From contig NZ_JACYVI010000001.1 of assembly GCF_014842265.1 (NCBI RefSeq), positions 372,001-436,000 on the forward strand: a DNA stretch of 64,000 bases, given 5' to 3'. This document shows, piece after piece, positions 1 to 9,630 of this stretch. The position numbers and the translations under genes are program-made. Under the pieces are notes generated by a model. It did no database searches. It saw only the letters and a program-made list of their open reading frames with translations, and was not told the DNA's origin. Position 1 is the first letter of the stretch. Every line of letters begins with the position of its first letter. The stretch is from Pseudomonas sp. CFBP 13711. GTDB taxonomy: Bacteria; Pseudomonadota; Gammaproteobacteria; Pseudomonadales; Pseudomonadaceae.

Positions 1-1
1 A

Positions 2-67
2 GCGGCGATGAAAGGCGCTGAAGGCGCTCTGCCGTACGCTCGCGCTGCAAGCCTGGAAAACCGTTAA
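2..67 (+). CDS. mucA: MucA anti-sigma factor, C-terminal end only (partial)
   Basis: Only the last 21 codons are in the window, read in frame 2 and ending with TAA at 65-67. The tail, ending ALPYARAASLENR, matches the remembered C-terminus of P. aeruginosa MucA, the inner-membrane anti-sigma factor that holds AlgU. This end would lie in the periplasm, where MucB binds and protects MucA from AlgW cleavage. The gene directly downstream is mucB, with the mucB ribosome binding site (AAGGAGG, 66-72) overlapping the mucA stop, so the two are translationally close. The 5' part, including the sigma-binding domain, lies outside the window, so mutations there cannot be judged. Confidence 0.85.
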   Translation, partial: AAMKGAEGALPYARAASLENR

Positions 68-75
68 GGAGGATC

Positions 76-1038
76 ATGCGCGCCATCCCTCTACTGCCGC
101 TTCTGCTGGGTGGATGGCTGGTCCTTCCCGCTCATGCCGATGACGCGCAAGACCAGTTGAAACGTCTTGCGCAGGCTGAGCAGCAGCAAAGCTACATCGG
201 CACATTCGTTTACGAGCGTAACGGCAGTTTCTCCACTCACCGAATCTGGCAGCGGGTCGCCGACGGCAAGGTTCGTGAGCATCTTCTGCAACTGGATGGC
301 TCTCCTCAGGAAGTGCTGCGCGTCAATGGGGTAACCCAATGCGTTAGCGGTACCCTCGAAGAAGGGGTGTCCGGCGTTCCTGACTCTCCGGCCCGAGCGT
401 TCGATGCTGCCAGGTTGTCATCCTGGTACGACATCAAATCGGCAGGCACTTCGCGTGTTGCTGGACGTCTCGCTAATGTCGTGACGCTGACTCCCCGGGA
501 TCAGCACCGTTACGGCATTGAACTGCACCTCGACAGTGAAACCGGCTTGCCCCTGAAGTCGTTGTTGCTCAGCGACAAGGGCCAGTTGCTCGAGCGTTTT
601 CAGTTCACTGACCTCAATACCTCGCAGTCGCTGACCGATCAGATGCTCGCCGCCGGTGCTGACTGCAAGCCGGTCGAAGTGGTCAAAGCAAATACTGATT
701 CGCCCAAGCAAAAGGTCGCGTGGCGGTCCGACTGGCTGCCGCCGGGTTTTGACTTGAGCAGCGCTGCGGCACGCAAGGACCCGGATTCCAAGAGTCTGGT
801 AACGAGTCTAATGTATGACGATGGCCTGGCTCGATTCTCGGTATTCGTCGAGCCGGTCAGCGGTGCGGCCGTGACCGATATTCGTACTCAGCTGGGCCCG
901 ACCGTTGCTGTTTCCCGTCGCGTAACCACGCAGAAGGGTGATGCCATGGTGACTGTGGTGGGCGAGATCCCGATCGGGACGGCCGAGCGCATCGCGCTGT
1001 CCATGCGGGACGATGCTGCGGCTACGAGCAAAAACTGA
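76..1038 (+). CDS. mucB: Sigma factor AlgU regulatory protein MucB (RseB family)
   Basis: Periplasmic regulator that binds the periplasmic part of MucA and shields it from regulated proteolysis, so keeping AlgU off. The 320-residue product starts with a signal peptide (residues 1-21, cleavage after AHA), then an N-terminal RseB-type lipid-sensing domain (about 25-200, opening with LKRLAQAEQQQSYIGTFVYE) and a smaller C-terminal domain (about 215-310, with WRSDWLPPGFDL). Length fits the family (about 316-320). The start at 76 has a near-perfect Shine-Dalgarno AAGGAGG 3 nt upstream of ATG (spacing short but strong). It is in operon with mucA upstream; mucD follows after a 292-bp gap rather than a mucC gene. 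Confidence 0.95.
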   Translation: MRAIPLLPLLLGGWLVLPAHADDAQDQLKRLAQAEQQQSYIGTFVYERNGSFSTHRIWQRVADGKVREHLLQLDGSPQEVLRVNGVTQCVSGTLEEGVSGVPDSPARAFDAARLSSWYDIKSAGTSRVAGRLANVVTLTPRDQHRYGIELHLDSETGLPLKSLLLSDKGQLLERFQFTDLNTSQSLTDQMLAAGADCKPVEVVKANTDSPKQKVAWRSDWLPPGFDLSSAAARKDPDSKSLVTSLMYDDGLARFSVFVEPVSGAAVTDIRTQLGPTVAVSRRVTTQKGDAMVTVVGEIPIGTAERIALSMRDDAAATSKN

Positions 1039-1330
1039 TTCGGCGCACCGGTGATGGCCACGATGAAAAAGGTTTCATTTGGTCGTTTCACGTTCACAAG
1101 CCTTTAAATATGGGCTTCACTGGTAGTGCTGAAATGTTTGGTGCGCTTTGTCGGTTGCAATCGGATGTGTTTTTTTCTATAGGTCACAGCTTCACAGCTG
1201 TGGCCTTTGTTGTTTCAGGGTCCAGGAAACTGGAGCAGATACAGGTGTCGCGGGAAGTCGCGACGCACAGATGCTTCGCGAGCCTGCGGGCTCGTACCGC
1301 TTAACCATGCTCGTTGTAAACGGGAGCCAT
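1039..1330 (+). other. mucB-mucD intergenic region without mucC
   Basis: This 292-bp stretch lies where P. aeruginosa carries mucC. No reading frame here resembles MucC: the one plus-strand ORF (1110-1304, 64 codons) has no hydrophobic segment pattern or good ribosome site. The stretch does hold a stable stem-loop (separate entry at 1182-1215) and a T-rich run before it (TGTTTTTTTCT near 1167). mucD therefore may have its own promoter here or be read at a reduced level from the algU operon. Confidence 0.6.
1182..1215 (+). terminator. Hairpin with T-rich tail between mucB and mucD (terminator or attenuator)
   Basis: Arms GGTCACAGCT (1182-1191) and AGCTGTGGCC (1196-1205) pair over 10 bp with one G-U and a 4-nt loop, followed by TTTGTTGTTTC. 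It has the shape of a weak intrinsic terminator, so it could separate mucD expression from mucAB. The T tract is interrupted, so termination may be partial. Confidence 0.5.
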
Positions 1331-2767
1331 ATGTCAATACCACGCTTGAAACCTTACCTGGCCTGGATGGCCGCTGTGCTGATGCTCGGACAGGTCGTCA
1401 CCGCTCAGGCCGAAGCCTTGCCGGACTTCACCTCTCTGGTGGAGCAGGCTTCCCCCGCAGTCGTCAACATCAGTACGCGGCAGAAGCTGCCGGACCGCGC
1501 GGTTGCCCAGGGTCAGATGCCTGATCTGGAAGGCCTGCCACCGATGCTGCGCGAATTCCTCGAGCGCAGCACGCCACCAGGCTCCCGTGCGCCAGGAGGC
1601 GGCAAGGGTGATCGCCAGCGTGAGGCGCAGTCACTCGGCTCGGGCTTCATCATTTCCGCGGACGGTTTCATCCTGACCAACAACCACGTGATTGACGGTG
1701 CCGACGAAATCCTTGTGCGTCTTTCAGATCGCAGTGAGATGAAAGCCAAACTGATCGGCACCGATCCACGGACCGACGTGGCGGTTCTGAAAATCGATGG
1801 CAAGGACCTCCCAACCGTCAAGCTGGGTAACTCCGACAAGCTGAAAGTGGGTGAGTGGGTGCTGGCGATCGGTTCGCCGTTCGGCTTCGATCACTCGGTC
1901 ACCAAAGGCATCGTCAGCGCCAAGGGCCGCAGCCTGCCGAATGACACTTATGTGCCGTTCATCCAGACCGACGTTGCGATCAACCCGGGTAACTCGGGCG
2001 GTCCGCTGTTCAACATGGCGGGCGAAGTGGTGGGGATCAACTCGCAGATATTCACGCGCTCCGGTGGCTTCATGGGCCTGTCGTTCGCAATTCCGATCGA
2101 TGTGGCGATGGACGTTGCCAACCAGCTCAAGGCCAGCGGCAAGGTCAATCGTGGCTGGCTGGGGGTTGTGATCCAGGAAGTGAACAAAGACCTGGCCGAA
2201 TCCTTCGGTCTGGACAAGCCGGCCGGTGCGCTGGTGGCTCAAGTGCTTGAAGATGGTCCCGCCGCCAAAGGCGGTCTGCAGGTTGGCGACGTGATCCTGA
2301 GCGCCAACGGCACCCCGATCGTGATGTCCGCAGACCTGCCTCACCTGATCGGCAATCTGAAGGACGGCAGCAAGGCCGAGCTTGAAGTGATTCGTGATGG
2401 CAAGCGTCAGAAGCTCACCGTGACAGTGGGTGCCTTGCCGGCCGAAGGCGAAGAGATGGGCGCAGCCGACACGGGTGTCGAACGCAGCAGCAACCGTCTG
2501 GGCGTTTCGGTCGTCGATCTGACCGCCGAGCAGATGAAGTCGCTGGACCTCAAAGGCGGCGTCGTCATCAAGGAAGTCCAGGACGGTCCGGCTTCGCTGA
2601 TCGGCTTGCAGGCGGGTGACGTCATCACTCACCTGAACAACCAGGCGATCACTTCGTCGAAGCAGTTCACCGAAGTGGCCAAGGACCTGCCGAAGAATCG
2701 CTCTGTCTCCATGCGCGTGCTGCGTCAGGGCCGTGCGACGTTCATCACGTTCAAGCTGGCGGAATAA
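1331..2767 (+). CDS. mucD: Periplasmic serine protease MucD (DegP/HtrA family)
   Basis: Periplasmic DegP-type protease and chaperone that removes misfolded envelope proteins and dampens AlgU activation. The 478-residue product has a signal peptide (1-27, AQA before cleavage), a trypsin-like domain with catalytic His119 (TNNHVIDG), Asp149 (RTDVAVLKID) and Ser222 (NPGNSGGPL), then two PDZ domains (about 275-365 and 385-475). The open frame extends upstream to 1148, but ATG 1331 (MSIPRLKPYL) is preferred: GGGAG lies 5-6 nt upstream and the signal peptide begins there. Length agrees with P. aeruginosa MucD (about 474). A strong terminator follows at 2781. Confidence 0.95.
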   Translation: MSIPRLKPYLAWMAAVLMLGQVVTAQAEALPDFTSLVEQASPAVVNISTRQKLPDRAVAQGQMPDLEGLPPMLREFLERSTPPGSRAPGGGKGDRQREAQSLGSGFIISADGFILTNNHVIDGADEILVRLSDRSEMKAKLIGTDPRTDVAVLKIDGKDLPTVKLGNSDKLKVGEWVLAIGSPFGFDHSVTKGIVSAKGRSLPNDTYVPFIQTDVAINPGNSGGPLFNMAGEVVGINSQIFTRSGGFMGLSFAIPIDVAMDVANQLKASGKVNRGWLGVVIQEVNKDLAESFGLDKPAGALVAQVLEDGPAAKGGLQVGDVILSANGTPIVMSADLPHLIGNLKDGSKAELEVIRDGKRQKLTVTVGALPAEGEEMGAADTGVERSSNRLGVSVVDLTAEQMKSLDLKGGVVIKEVQDGPASLIGLQAGDVITHLNNQAITSSKQFTEVAKDLPKNRSVSMRVLRQGRATFITFKLAE

Positions 2768-2780
2768 CCCGTCGGGAATA

Positions 2781-2812
2781 AAAAAAGGGGCGGTTTAACC
2801 GCTCCTTTTTTT
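2781..2812 (+). terminator. Rho-independent terminator after mucD
   Basis: GGGGCGG (2787-2793) pairs with CCGCTCC (2799-2805) with one G-U, flanked by an A-run upstream and TTTTTTT downstream. It closes the algU-muc transcription unit, so lepA is probably transcribed from its own promoter in 2815-2936. Confidence 0.88.
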
Positions 2813-2936
2813 GTGGCCCGAAGGGCATGGCGCGCAGGCTCTGCGCGTGAACGTGACGCCTGATCGTTCCTTCAGGTACAATTCCCGGCTATTTTTGGCG
2901 GGCAGTCTGCCTGCGACCTTTTTCGAGTGTTGATCC

Positions 2937-4733
2937 GTGAGTGATTTGAGTCATATCCGCAATTTCTCCATCATCGCCCACATTGACCATGGCAAGTCGA
3001 CGCTGGCTGACCGGTTCATCCAGATGTGCGGCGGCCTGACCGAGCGCGAAATGGAAGCTCAGGTCCTTGATTCCATGGACCTGGAGCGTGAGCGCGGGAT
3101 TACGATCAAAGCCCACAGCGTCACCCTTTATTACAAGGCGAAGGACGGCATCACCTACCAGCTCAACTTCATTGACACCCCGGGCCACGTCGACTTCACC
3201 TACGAAGTCAGCCGTTCGCTGGCGGCGTGTGAAGGCGCGCTGCTGGTGGTCGATGCCGGTCAGGGCGTCGAAGCCCAGTCCGTTGCCAACTGCTATACCG
3301 CCATCGAACAGGGCCTGGAAGTCATGCCGGTCCTGAACAAGATTGACCTGCCCCAGGCCGATCCGGACCGGGTCAAGGAAGAAATCGAAAAGATCATCGG
3401 CATCGATGCCACCGACGCCGTGGTCTGTAGCGCCAAGACCGGCCTGGGTGTCGACGAAGTGCTTGAGCGTCTGGTCCACACCATTCCCGCGCCGACCGGC
3501 AACATCGAAGACCCGCTGCAAGCGCTGATCATCGACTCATGGTTCGACAACTACCTGGGCGTTGTTTCCCTGGTGCGTGTGCGTCATGGCCGCGTCAAGA
3601 AGGGCGACAAAATCCTGGTCAAATCGACCGGCAAGATGCACCTGGTTGACAGCGTGGGCGTGTTCAATCCCAAGCACAGCGCCACCGCCGATCTGAAAGC
3701 CGGTGAAGTGGGCTTCATCATTGCCGGCATCAAGGATATTCACGGCGCGCCAGTGGGCGACACCCTGACCCTGAGCACTACGCCGGACGTTCCGGTGCTG
3801 CCCGGCTTCAAGCGCATCCAGCCGCAGGTCTACGCCGGTCTGTTCCCGGTCAGCTCCGATGACTTCGAGGATTTCCGCGACGCGCTGCAGAAGCTGACGC
3901 TGAATGACTCGTCCCTCCAATATCTGCCGGAAAGCTCCGACGCGCTGGGGTTCGGCTTCCGCTGCGGCTTCCTCGGCATGCTGCACATGGAGATCATCCA
4001 GGAGCGCCTCGAGCGCGAGTACGACCTGGATCTGATCACCACCGCACCGACGGTAATCTTCGAGCTGCTGTTGAAGTCCGGTGAAACCATTTACGTCGAC
4101 AACCCGTCGAAATTGCCAGACCTGTCCACGATCGAGGACATGCGTGAGCCGATCGTGCGGGCGAACATTCTTGTGCCTCAAGAGCACCTGGGCAACGTCA
4201 TTACGCTGTGTATCGAGAAGCGTGGCATTCAGCACGACATGCTGTTCCTCGGTACTCAGGTGCAAGTGACCTACGATTTGCCGATGAACGAAGTGGTTCT
4301 GGACTTCTTCGACCGTCTGAAGTCGACCAGCCGTGGCTATGCCTCGCTGGACTACCATTTCGATCGTTATCAGTCGGCCAATCTGGTTCGTCTGGACGTG
4401 ATGATCAACGGCGACAAGGTCGACGCTCTGGCGCTGATCGTGCACCGTGACAACGCTGCCTACAAAGGCCGCGCGTTGACTGAAAAGATGAAAGAACTGA
4501 TTCCTCGTCAGATGTTCGACGTGGCAATCCAGGCTGCGATTGGCGGCCAGATTATCGCGCGTACAACCGTCAAGGCGCTCAGAAAGAACGTACTGGCCAA
4601 ATGTTACGGCGGCGACGTCAGCCGTAAGCGCAAGCTGCTCGAGAAGCAGAAGGCCGGTAAGAAACGCATGAAGCAGGTCGGCAACGTGGAAATTCCACAG
4701 GAAGCCTTCCTTGCAGTGCTCAGGTTGGAATAG
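2937..4733 (+). CDS. lepA: Elongation factor 4 (ribosome back-translocase LepA)
   Basis: GTPase acting on the ribosome in translation or 30S maturation. The 598-residue length equals the family norm (599 in E. coli). The G1 motif AHIDHGKST is at residues 14-22, DTPGHVDF (G3) near 80, NKIDLPQAD (G4) near 134, with EF-G-like domains II-V following and the LepA-specific C-terminal domain rich in Lys/Arg ([18 protein letters not shown]). The start is GTG at 2937. It heads a tightly packed run with lepB 9 nt downstream, the usual lepA-lepB pairing. Confidence 0.97.
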   Translation: MSDLSHIRNFSIIAHIDHGKSTLADRFIQMCGGLTEREMEAQVLDSMDLERERGITIKAHSVTLYYKAKDGITYQLNFIDTPGHVDFTYEVSRSLAACEGALLVVDAGQGVEAQSVANCYTAIEQGLEVMPVLNKIDLPQADPDRVKEEIEKIIGIDATDAVVCSAKTGLGVDEVLERLVHTIPAPTGNIEDPLQALIIDSWFDNYLGVVSLVRVRHGRVKKGDKILVKSTGKMHLVDSVGVFNPKHSATADLKAGEVGFIIAGIKDIHGAPVGDTLTLSTTPDVPVLPGFKRIQPQVYAGLFPVSSDDFEDFRDALQKLTLNDSSLQYLPESSDALGFGFRCGFLGMLHMEIIQERLEREYDLDLITTAPTVIFELLLKSGETIYVDNPSKLPDLSTIEDMREPIVRANILVPQEHLGNVITLCIEKRGIQHDMLFLGTQVQVTYDLPMNEVVLDFFDRLKSTSRGYASLDYHFDRYQSANLVRLDVMINGDKVDALALIVHRDNAAYKGRALTEKMKELIPRQMFDVAIQAAIGGQIIARTTVKALRKNVLAKCYGGDVSRKRKLLEKQKAGKKRMKQVGNVEIPQEAFLAVLRLE

Positions 4734-4742
4734 TCAGGCCCT

Positions 4743-5597
4743 ATGTCACTAAATTTCCCGCTGTTGCTGGTCGTTGCCGTGTTTGTCTGCGGTTTGCTGG
4801 CCCTGTTCGATCTGGTCATATTGGCGCCGCGTCGCCGCAACGCGATTGCGAACTATCAAGGCAGCGTGAGCCAGCCTGATGTCGCGGTCGTGGAGCGGTT
4901 GAACAAGGAGCCGTTTCTGGTCGAGTACGGCAAGTCGTTCTTTCCGGTGTTGTTCATCGTTCTGGTGCTTCGCTCGTTCTTGGTCGAGCCGTTCCAGATC
5001 CCTTCGGGCTCGATGAAGCCAACGCTGGACGTGGGCGATTTCATCCTGGTGAACAAGTTCTCGTACGGCATCCGCCTGCCGGTGATCGACCTCAAGGTCA
5101 TCCCGGTCGGCGACCCGCAGCGTGGCGACGTGATGGTGTTCCGCTACCCAAGCGACCCCAACGTCAACTACATCAAGCGAGTCGTCGGCCTGCCGGGGGA
5201 TGTGATCCGCTACACCAACGACAAGCAGTTGTTCATCAACGGTCAGTTGGTGGCCAAGCAGCTGATCGGTTCGGAACCGGGCACGCTGGGTAGCGCAGAA
5301 CTCTACAACGAGAAGCTGGGCGAGGTGGAACACCAGATCCGTCAGGAAATGAGCCGCTACCGCGCGCCCCCTGACCATGAATGGACCGTTCCGGCCGCCC
5401 ACTACTTCATGATGGGCGACAACCGCGACAACTCGAACGACAGCCGTTATTGGGATGACCCCAACATTCCCAAGGACGAGCTGGGCATGGTCCCCGACAA
5501 GAACATCGTCGGCAAGGCCTTCGCGGTCTGGATGAGCTGGCCTGAACCCAAGCTCAGCCACTTTCCGAACTTCTCGCGAGTCGGTCTGATCAAGTAA
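4743..5597 (+). CDS. lepB: Signal peptidase I
   Basis: Inner-membrane serine protease that removes signal peptides from exported preproteins. The 284-residue protein has two N-terminal membrane segments (about 4-27 and 65-81), a short cytosolic loop between them, and a periplasmic catalytic domain. The Ser/Lys dyad is visible: Ser90 in IPSGSMKPT and Lys145 in YIKRVVGLPGD, the same numbers as in E. coli LepB. The late conserved box GDNRDNSNDSRYW is near 222-234. It is 9 nt from lepA and likely co-transcribed; a hairpin lies just downstream. Confidence 0.97.
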   Translation: MSLNFPLLLVVAVFVCGLLALFDLVILAPRRRNAIANYQGSVSQPDVAVVERLNKEPFLVEYGKSFFPVLFIVLVLRSFLVEPFQIPSGSMKPTLDVGDFILVNKFSYGIRLPVIDLKVIPVGDPQRGDVMVFRYPSDPNVNYIKRVVGLPGDVIRYTNDKQLFINGQLVAKQLIGSEPGTLGSAELYNEKLGEVEHQIRQEMSRYRAPPDHEWTVPAAHYFMMGDNRDNSNDSRYWDDPNIPKDELGMVPDKNIVGKAFAVWMSWPEPKLSHFPNFSRVGLIK

Positions 5598-5603
5598 TCG
5601 ATG

Positions 5604-5626
5604 CGGCGCTGCCACTGGCAGCGCCG
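5604..5626 (+). other. Perfect intercistronic stem-loop after lepB
   Basis: CGGCGCTGCC (5604-5613) and GGCAGCGCCG (5617-5626) form a perfect 10-bp stem with a 3-nt loop. No T tract follows, so it is more likely an RNA-stability or processing element in the lepB-rnc operon than a terminator. Confidence 0.6.
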
Positions 5627-5685
5627 TATGTCATTCAGGGCCATGTTGCGTGGCCGATCTCGCAGGTGACAGGGAAGGGCTACTC

Positions 5686-6075
5686 TTGAAAGCAACCATG
5701 ACGTCTGCCGGTCCGCAAAAAGGCCTGTCGTTCATCGGCTGGCTGGTGTTGCTGGCGATTCTGGCCTTTGTCGGAAGTGCTGCCGCCAAGATCGTGCCGC
5801 ACTACATGGACTACCTGTCGATGAAGAAAATCATCGAAAGTGCCGGCACTGATCGCACGGCAGACATCACCAACGCCGGTGACCTTAACGCCTACGTGGC
5901 CAAAGGCATGCTGGTTAATAACATTCGGGATTTGGATTTGAACAAGGCGTTAACTGTGACGACGGAGAACAACAGGTTCCTCGCCCATTTGAAGTATGAA
6001 AAACGTGAACCACTGATCCAGAACATCGATCTGGTGGTCAAGTTCGACCACGAATTCAGCGTGGGTAAACCGTGA
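5686..6075 (+). CDS. DUF4845 domain-containing membrane protein
   Basis: Small single-pass inner-membrane protein of unknown function that sits between lepB and rnc in pseudomonads. It has one N-terminal membrane helix ([21 protein letters not shown]) after a short Lys-bearing leader, then a periplasmic domain of about 90 residues. TTG 5686 is chosen because AGGGAAGGG (5671-5679) is well spaced from it; ATG 5698 (MTSAGPQKG) is the alternative, and the open frame reaches GTG 5650. Its stop overlaps the rnc start (GTGA). Context suggests a role linked to secretion or envelope, but nothing in the sequence proves it. Confidence 0.82.
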   Translation: MKATMTSAGPQKGLSFIGWLVLLAILAFVGSAAAKIVPHYMDYLSMKKIIESAGTDRTADITNAGDLNAYVAKGMLVNNIRDLDLNKALTVTTENNRFLAHLKYEKREPLIQNIDLVVKFDHEFSVGKP

Positions 6076-6761
6076 GCGTTTCATTAAGTCGCCTGGAGCG
6101 TCAGCTCGGCTATACCTTCAAGGATCAGGAACTGATGATCCTGGCCCTGACCCACCGCAGCTTTGCCGGACGCAACAACGAGCGTCTGGAATTCCTCGGT
6201 GATGCCATTCTCAACTTCGTCGCCGGCGAAGCGCTGTTCGAGCGTTTCCCCCAGGCGCGCGAAGGTCAGTTGTCCCGCCTGCGTGCCCGCCTCGTGAAAG
6301 GCGAGACCCTCGCGCTGCTGGCCCGTGGTTTCGATCTGGGTGAGTACCTGCGCCTGGGCTCGGGTGAGTTGAAGAGTGGCGGCTTTCGCCGGGAGTCGAT
6401 TCTGGCCGACGCGCTGGAAGCCCTGATCGGTGCGATCTACCTCGACGCCGGCATGGACATGGCAAGGGATCGCGTGCTGGCCTGGCTGGCCAGCGAGTTC
6501 GAAACCCTGACGCTGGTCGACACCAACAAAGACCCGAAAACACGGCTGCAGGAATTCCTTCAGTCACGCGCCTGTGACCTGCCGCGCTATGAAGTGGTGG
6601 ACATCCAGGGCGAGCCGCATTGCCGAATCTTTTTCGTCGAATGCGAGATCTCTTTATTGAATGAAAAAAGCCGGGGACAAGGTGTCAGCCGTCGCATCGC
6701 CGAACAGGTAGCAGCGGCCGCAGCCCTTATCGCCCTGGGTGTGGAGAATGGCAATGACTGA
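6072..6761 (+). CDS. rnc: Ribonuclease III
   Basis: Double-strand-specific endoribonuclease that processes rRNA precursors and structured mRNAs. The 229-residue product has the RNase III signature [11 protein letters not shown] at residues 38-48, carrying catalytic Glu and Asp, a second acidic cluster ([16 protein letters not shown], near 113-128), and a C-terminal double-stranded RNA binding domain (about 154-224). It starts with GTG at 6072 overlapping the previous stop by 4 nt, and its 3' end overlaps era, so the genes are translationally coupled. Confidence 0.97.
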   Translation: MSVSLSRLERQLGYTFKDQELMILALTHRSFAGRNNERLEFLGDAILNFVAGEALFERFPQAREGQLSRLRARLVKGETLALLARGFDLGEYLRLGSGELKSGGFRRESILADALEALIGAIYLDAGMDMARDRVLAWLASEFETLTLVDTNKDPKTRLQEFLQSRACDLPRYEVVDIQGEPHCRIFFVECEISLLNEKSRGQGVSRRIAEQVAAAAALIALGVENGND

Positions 6762-7656
6762 TTCACCTGCAACACGCTGTGGCTATGTTGCCATTGTTGG
6801 CCGGCCAAACGTGGGCAAGTCGACACTGCTGAACCACATCCTCGGCCAGAAACTGGCGATCACGTCGCGCAAGCCGCAGACGACCCGGCACAACATGCTC
6901 GGGATCAAGACTGAAGGCGCGGTACAGGCGGTTTACGTCGATACGCCCGGCATGCACAAAAACAGCGACAAAGCGCTTAACCGTTACATGAACAAGACCG
7001 CTTCGGCAGCGTTGAAAGACGTCGACGTCGTGATCTTCGTGGTCGATCGCACCAAGTGGACCGAAGAAGACCAGATGGTCCTCGAGCGCGTGCAGTACGT
7101 GACCGGCCCGTTGATCGTGGCCTTGAACAAGACTGACCGCATCGAAGACAAGAGCGCGCTGATGCCGCATCTGTCCTGGCTGCAGGAGCAACTGCCAAAT
7201 GCCCAGATCATCCCGATCTCGGCGCAGCAGGGGCATAACCTGGAAGCGCTGGAAAAGGTCATTGCCGACCATCTGCCGGAGAATGAGCACTTCTTCCCGG
7301 AAGATCAGATCACCGACCGCAGCAGCCGTTTTCTCGCCGCGGACCTGGTGCGCGAGAAGATCATGCGTCAGCTTGGCGCCGAGCTGCCGTATCAGATCAC
7401 TGTCGAGATCGAACAATTCAAGCAGCAGGGCAAGACGCTGCACATCCACGCCCTGATTCTGGTCGAGCGCGACGGGCAGAAGAAAATCATCATTGGCGAC
7501 AAGGGCGAGCGCATCAAGCGTATCGGCTCGGATGCGCGCCGCGACATGGAAGTGCTGTTCGACTCCAAGGTCATGCTCAACCTGTGGGTCAAGGTCAAAG
7601 GCGGCTGGTCTGATGACGAGCGCGCGTTGCGTTCGCTGGGTTACGGCGACTTGTAA
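6754..7656 (+). CDS. era: GTPase Era
   Basis: Essential GTPase that helps mature the 30S subunit by binding the 3' end of 16S rRNA. The product from ATG 6754 is 300 residues: G1 GRPNVGKST (16-24), DTPGMHKN (G3), NKTDRIED (G4), then a C-terminal KH domain with the GxxG-type [17 protein letters not shown] 6754 is chosen over ATG 6748 and the frame-opening GTG 6739 because GGAG (6743-6746) has 7-nt spacing to it, and MTDS agrees with remembered pseudomonad Era. It overlaps rnc by 8 nt. A REPIN lies between its stop and recO. Confidence 0.96.
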   Translation: MTDSPATRCGYVAIVGRPNVGKSTLLNHILGQKLAITSRKPQTTRHNMLGIKTEGAVQAVYVDTPGMHKNSDKALNRYMNKTASAALKDVDVVIFVVDRTKWTEEDQMVLERVQYVTGPLIVALNKTDRIEDKSALMPHLSWLQEQLPNAQIIPISAQQGHNLEALEKVIADHLPENEHFFPEDQITDRSSRFLAADLVREKIMRQLGAELPYQITVEIEQFKQQGKTLHIHALILVERDGQKKIIIGDKGERIKRIGSDARRDMEVLFDSKVMLNLWVKVKGGWSDDERALRSLGYGDL

Positions 7657-7720
7657 GACGCCGACCGACACCGCTGCTCTGTGGGGAAATCCCACATTGC
7701 CGCGCAGCAGATCCAACCTT

Positions 7721-7810
7721 GTGGGAGTGAGCTTGCTCACGAAGACGGTATTTCAGCCGCTGGCTATCCAGCGGATGGAGCCGGGTTTTCGTGAGTAACC
7801 TCACTCCCAC
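7721..7810. repeat. REPIN (inverted REP pair), GTGGGAG family
   Basis: An arm GTGGGAGTGAGCTTGCTCAC (7721-7740) faces a reverse arm ending CTCACTCCCAC at 7810. The inner part GAAGACGGTATTTCAGCCGCTG is shared almost exactly with the copy at 49073-49162. It sits in the 202-bp era-recO gap. REP elements of this type are mobilised in trans by RAYT transposases; no RAYT gene is in the window. Confidence 0.85.
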
Positions 7811-7858
7811 AGTCGTTTAAGATTGCCCGTCCGGCCGCGTTCTTTCATCGAGATAGCC

Positions 7859-8548
7859 ATGTCACAAACCCTTCCCGTCGGTCAGCTCGCCTATGTGCTG
7901 CACAGCCGTGCGTACCGCGAAAACAGCGCGCTGGTCGACTTCATTACCCCGCAGGGTCGCTTGCGTGCGGTGTTGCGCAGCGCGCGGGGGAAGGCGGGGA
8001 CGATGGCGCGGCCGTTTGTGCCGCTGGAAGTCGAGTTTCGCGGGCGGGGCGAGTTGAAGAATGTGGGGCGAATGGAAGGCGCTGGCGTCGCCACGTGGCT
8101 GGAAGGCGAGGCGCTGTTCAGCGGTCTTTATCTCAATGAGCTGCTGATTCGCCTGCTGCCCGCCGAAGACCCGCACCCGGGCGTGTTCGAACATTACGCC
8201 GCGACGCTTGTGGCGCTGGCCGAGGGGCGCGCGCTGGAACCGTTGCTGCGCTCGTTCGAATGGCGGCTGCTGGACGATCTCGGTTACGGTTTTGCGCTGG
8301 ACGCGGACGTCAACGGCGATCCACTGGCCAGTGATGGCCTGTACCGGCTTCAGGTGGATGCCGGCCTTGAGCGGGTTTATCTGTTTCAGCCCGGATTGTT
8401 CCAGGGCGCCGAATTGCAGGCGATGTCTGAAGCAGACTGGAGTTCGCCGGGCGCGCTGTCCGCGGCCAAGCGTCTGATGCGCCAGGCCCTGGCCGTGCAT
8501 CTGGGCGGGCGCCCGTTGGTCAGCCGTGAATTGTTTCGCAAACTCTAG
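7859..8548 (+). CDS. recO: DNA repair protein RecO
   Basis: RecO works with RecF and RecR to load RecA on SSB-coated single-stranded DNA. The 229-residue protein has an N-terminal OB fold (about 1-80, with [20 protein letters not shown] and [15 protein letters not shown]) followed by a helical domain with [12 protein letters not shown] near 90. ATG 7859 (MSQTLPVGQ) is chosen over the frame opening at 7823 because family proteins start at this place. No zinc-finger cysteines are seen, as usual in gammaproteobacteria. It follows era and precedes pdxJ, an arrangement conserved in many proteobacteria. Confidence 0.94.
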   Translation: MSQTLPVGQLAYVLHSRAYRENSALVDFITPQGRLRAVLRSARGKAGTMARPFVPLEVEFRGRGELKNVGRMEGAGVATWLEGEALFSGLYLNELLIRLLPAEDPHPGVFEHYAATLVALAEGRALEPLLRSFEWRLLDDLGYGFALDADVNGDPLASDGLYRLQVDAGLERVYLFQPGLFQGAELQAMSEADWSSPGALSAAKRLMRQALAVHLGGRPLVSRELFRKL

Positions 8549-8638
8549 CGTCCGGCGGCGCAAACCTAGAAAATCCTTCCTCGCGTGCGTAATCAGCCAC
8601 CCATTGGCTGGCACCGCCACAGTAATCAGGAGAACCCC

Positions 8639-9394
8639 GTGACCCACAGCACTCGCATTCTGCTCGGCGTGAACATCGACCACGTTGCTACCTTGCGTCA
8701 GGCCCGCGGGACGCGCTATCCCGATCCGGTCAAGGCAGCGCTGGATGCTGAAGAAGCAGGCGCCGACGGCATCACCGTGCATTTGCGGGAGGACCGTCGG
8801 CACATTCAGGAGCGCGATGTGTTGCTGCTGAAAGACGTGCTGCAAACGCGCATGAACTTCGAGATGGGCGTCACCGAAGCGATGATGGCGTTTGCCGAGC
8901 GCATTCGGCCTGCGCATATCTGCCTGGTGCCGGAGACCCGTCAGGAACTGACCACCGAGGGCGGGCTGGATGTCGCCGGTCAGGAAGCGCGCATCAAGGT
9001 GGCGGTGGAGCGGTTGTCGGCCATCGGCAGCGAAGTCTCGTTGTTCATCGACGCCGATGAACGCCAGATCGCAGCGTCGGCCCGAGTTGGCGCGCCGGCC
9101 ATCGAGCTGCACACGGGCCGTTATGCCGACGCTGAAACCCCGGCGGCCATCGCCGAAGAGCTAAAGCGCATTGCCGATGGTGTCGCCTTCGGTTTGGCCC
9201 AGGGCCTGATCGTCAACGCCGGCCATGGCTTGCACTATCACAACGTTGAAGCCGTCGCGGCGATCAAGGGCATCAACGAGCTGAACATCGGCCACGCGCT
9301 GGTGGCCCATGCTTTGTTTGTCGGCTTCAAGTCGGCCGTGTCAGAGATGAAGGCGTTGATTCTGGCAGCGGCGGGTTCTGCTCAGGACAAATGA
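8639..9394 (+). CDS. pdxJ: Pyridoxine 5'-phosphate synthase
   Basis: Last step of DXP-dependent vitamin B6 synthesis, condensing 1-deoxyxylulose 5-phosphate with 3-amino-2-oxopropyl phosphate. The 251-residue protein is a TIM barrel with [17 protein letters not shown] near the start, [14 protein letters not shown] near 45-58, and the late phosphate-binding GHGLHYHN and [15 protein letters not shown] 8639 is the start: AGGAG (8628-8632) precedes it and the family begins at this place; the open frame runs up to 8585. It closes the lepA-pdxJ run. Confidence 0.96.
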   Translation: MTHSTRILLGVNIDHVATLRQARGTRYPDPVKAALDAEEAGADGITVHLREDRRHIQERDVLLLKDVLQTRMNFEMGVTEAMMAFAERIRPAHICLVPETRQELTTEGGLDVAGQEARIKVAVERLSAIGSEVSLFIDADERQIAASARVGAPAIELHTGRYADAETPAAIAEELKRIADGVAFGLAQGLIVNAGHGLHYHNVEAVAAIKGINELNIGHALVAHALFVGFKSAVSEMKALILAAAGSAQDK

Positions 9395-9453
9395 CAGATA
9401 GGGGATTGCGCATCGTCTTGACACTCCGCTTTCGTGCAGCAGACACAAACTTT

Positions 9454-9557
9454 GTGGGAGCGAGCTTGCTCGCGAATAGGCCGGCACTCTCACTCACTAT
9501 GTCGGCAGACAGAATGCCTTCGCGAGCAAGGTGGAGCGCCACCCCGGTCGCTCCCAC
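9454..9557. repeat. REPIN, GTGGGAG family, with altered right arm
   Basis: The left arm GTGGGAGCGAGCTTGCTCGCGAA starts at 9454. The right arm reads GCGAGCAAG, then an extra stretch (GTGGAGCGCCACCCC, 9531-9545), then GGTCGCTCCCAC ending at 9557. It lies between the convergent pdxJ and cmoB ends. The inserted stretch is itself a short inverted repeat (GTGGAGCGCCAC), so this copy is decayed or rearranged. Confidence 0.78.
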
Positions 9558-9630
9558 GGGTGATTTGTCCGCACTGACATCTGCGGTGTTGTCATGTTCA
9601 ATGAGCGCGCGCAATAGCGCTTTTGTCGGG

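Noticed and set aside
1110..1304. 64-codon frame in the mucB-mucD gap as a candidate MucC
   Set aside because: Too short for MucC (about 150 residues), no membrane segments and weak start; it overlaps the hairpin.
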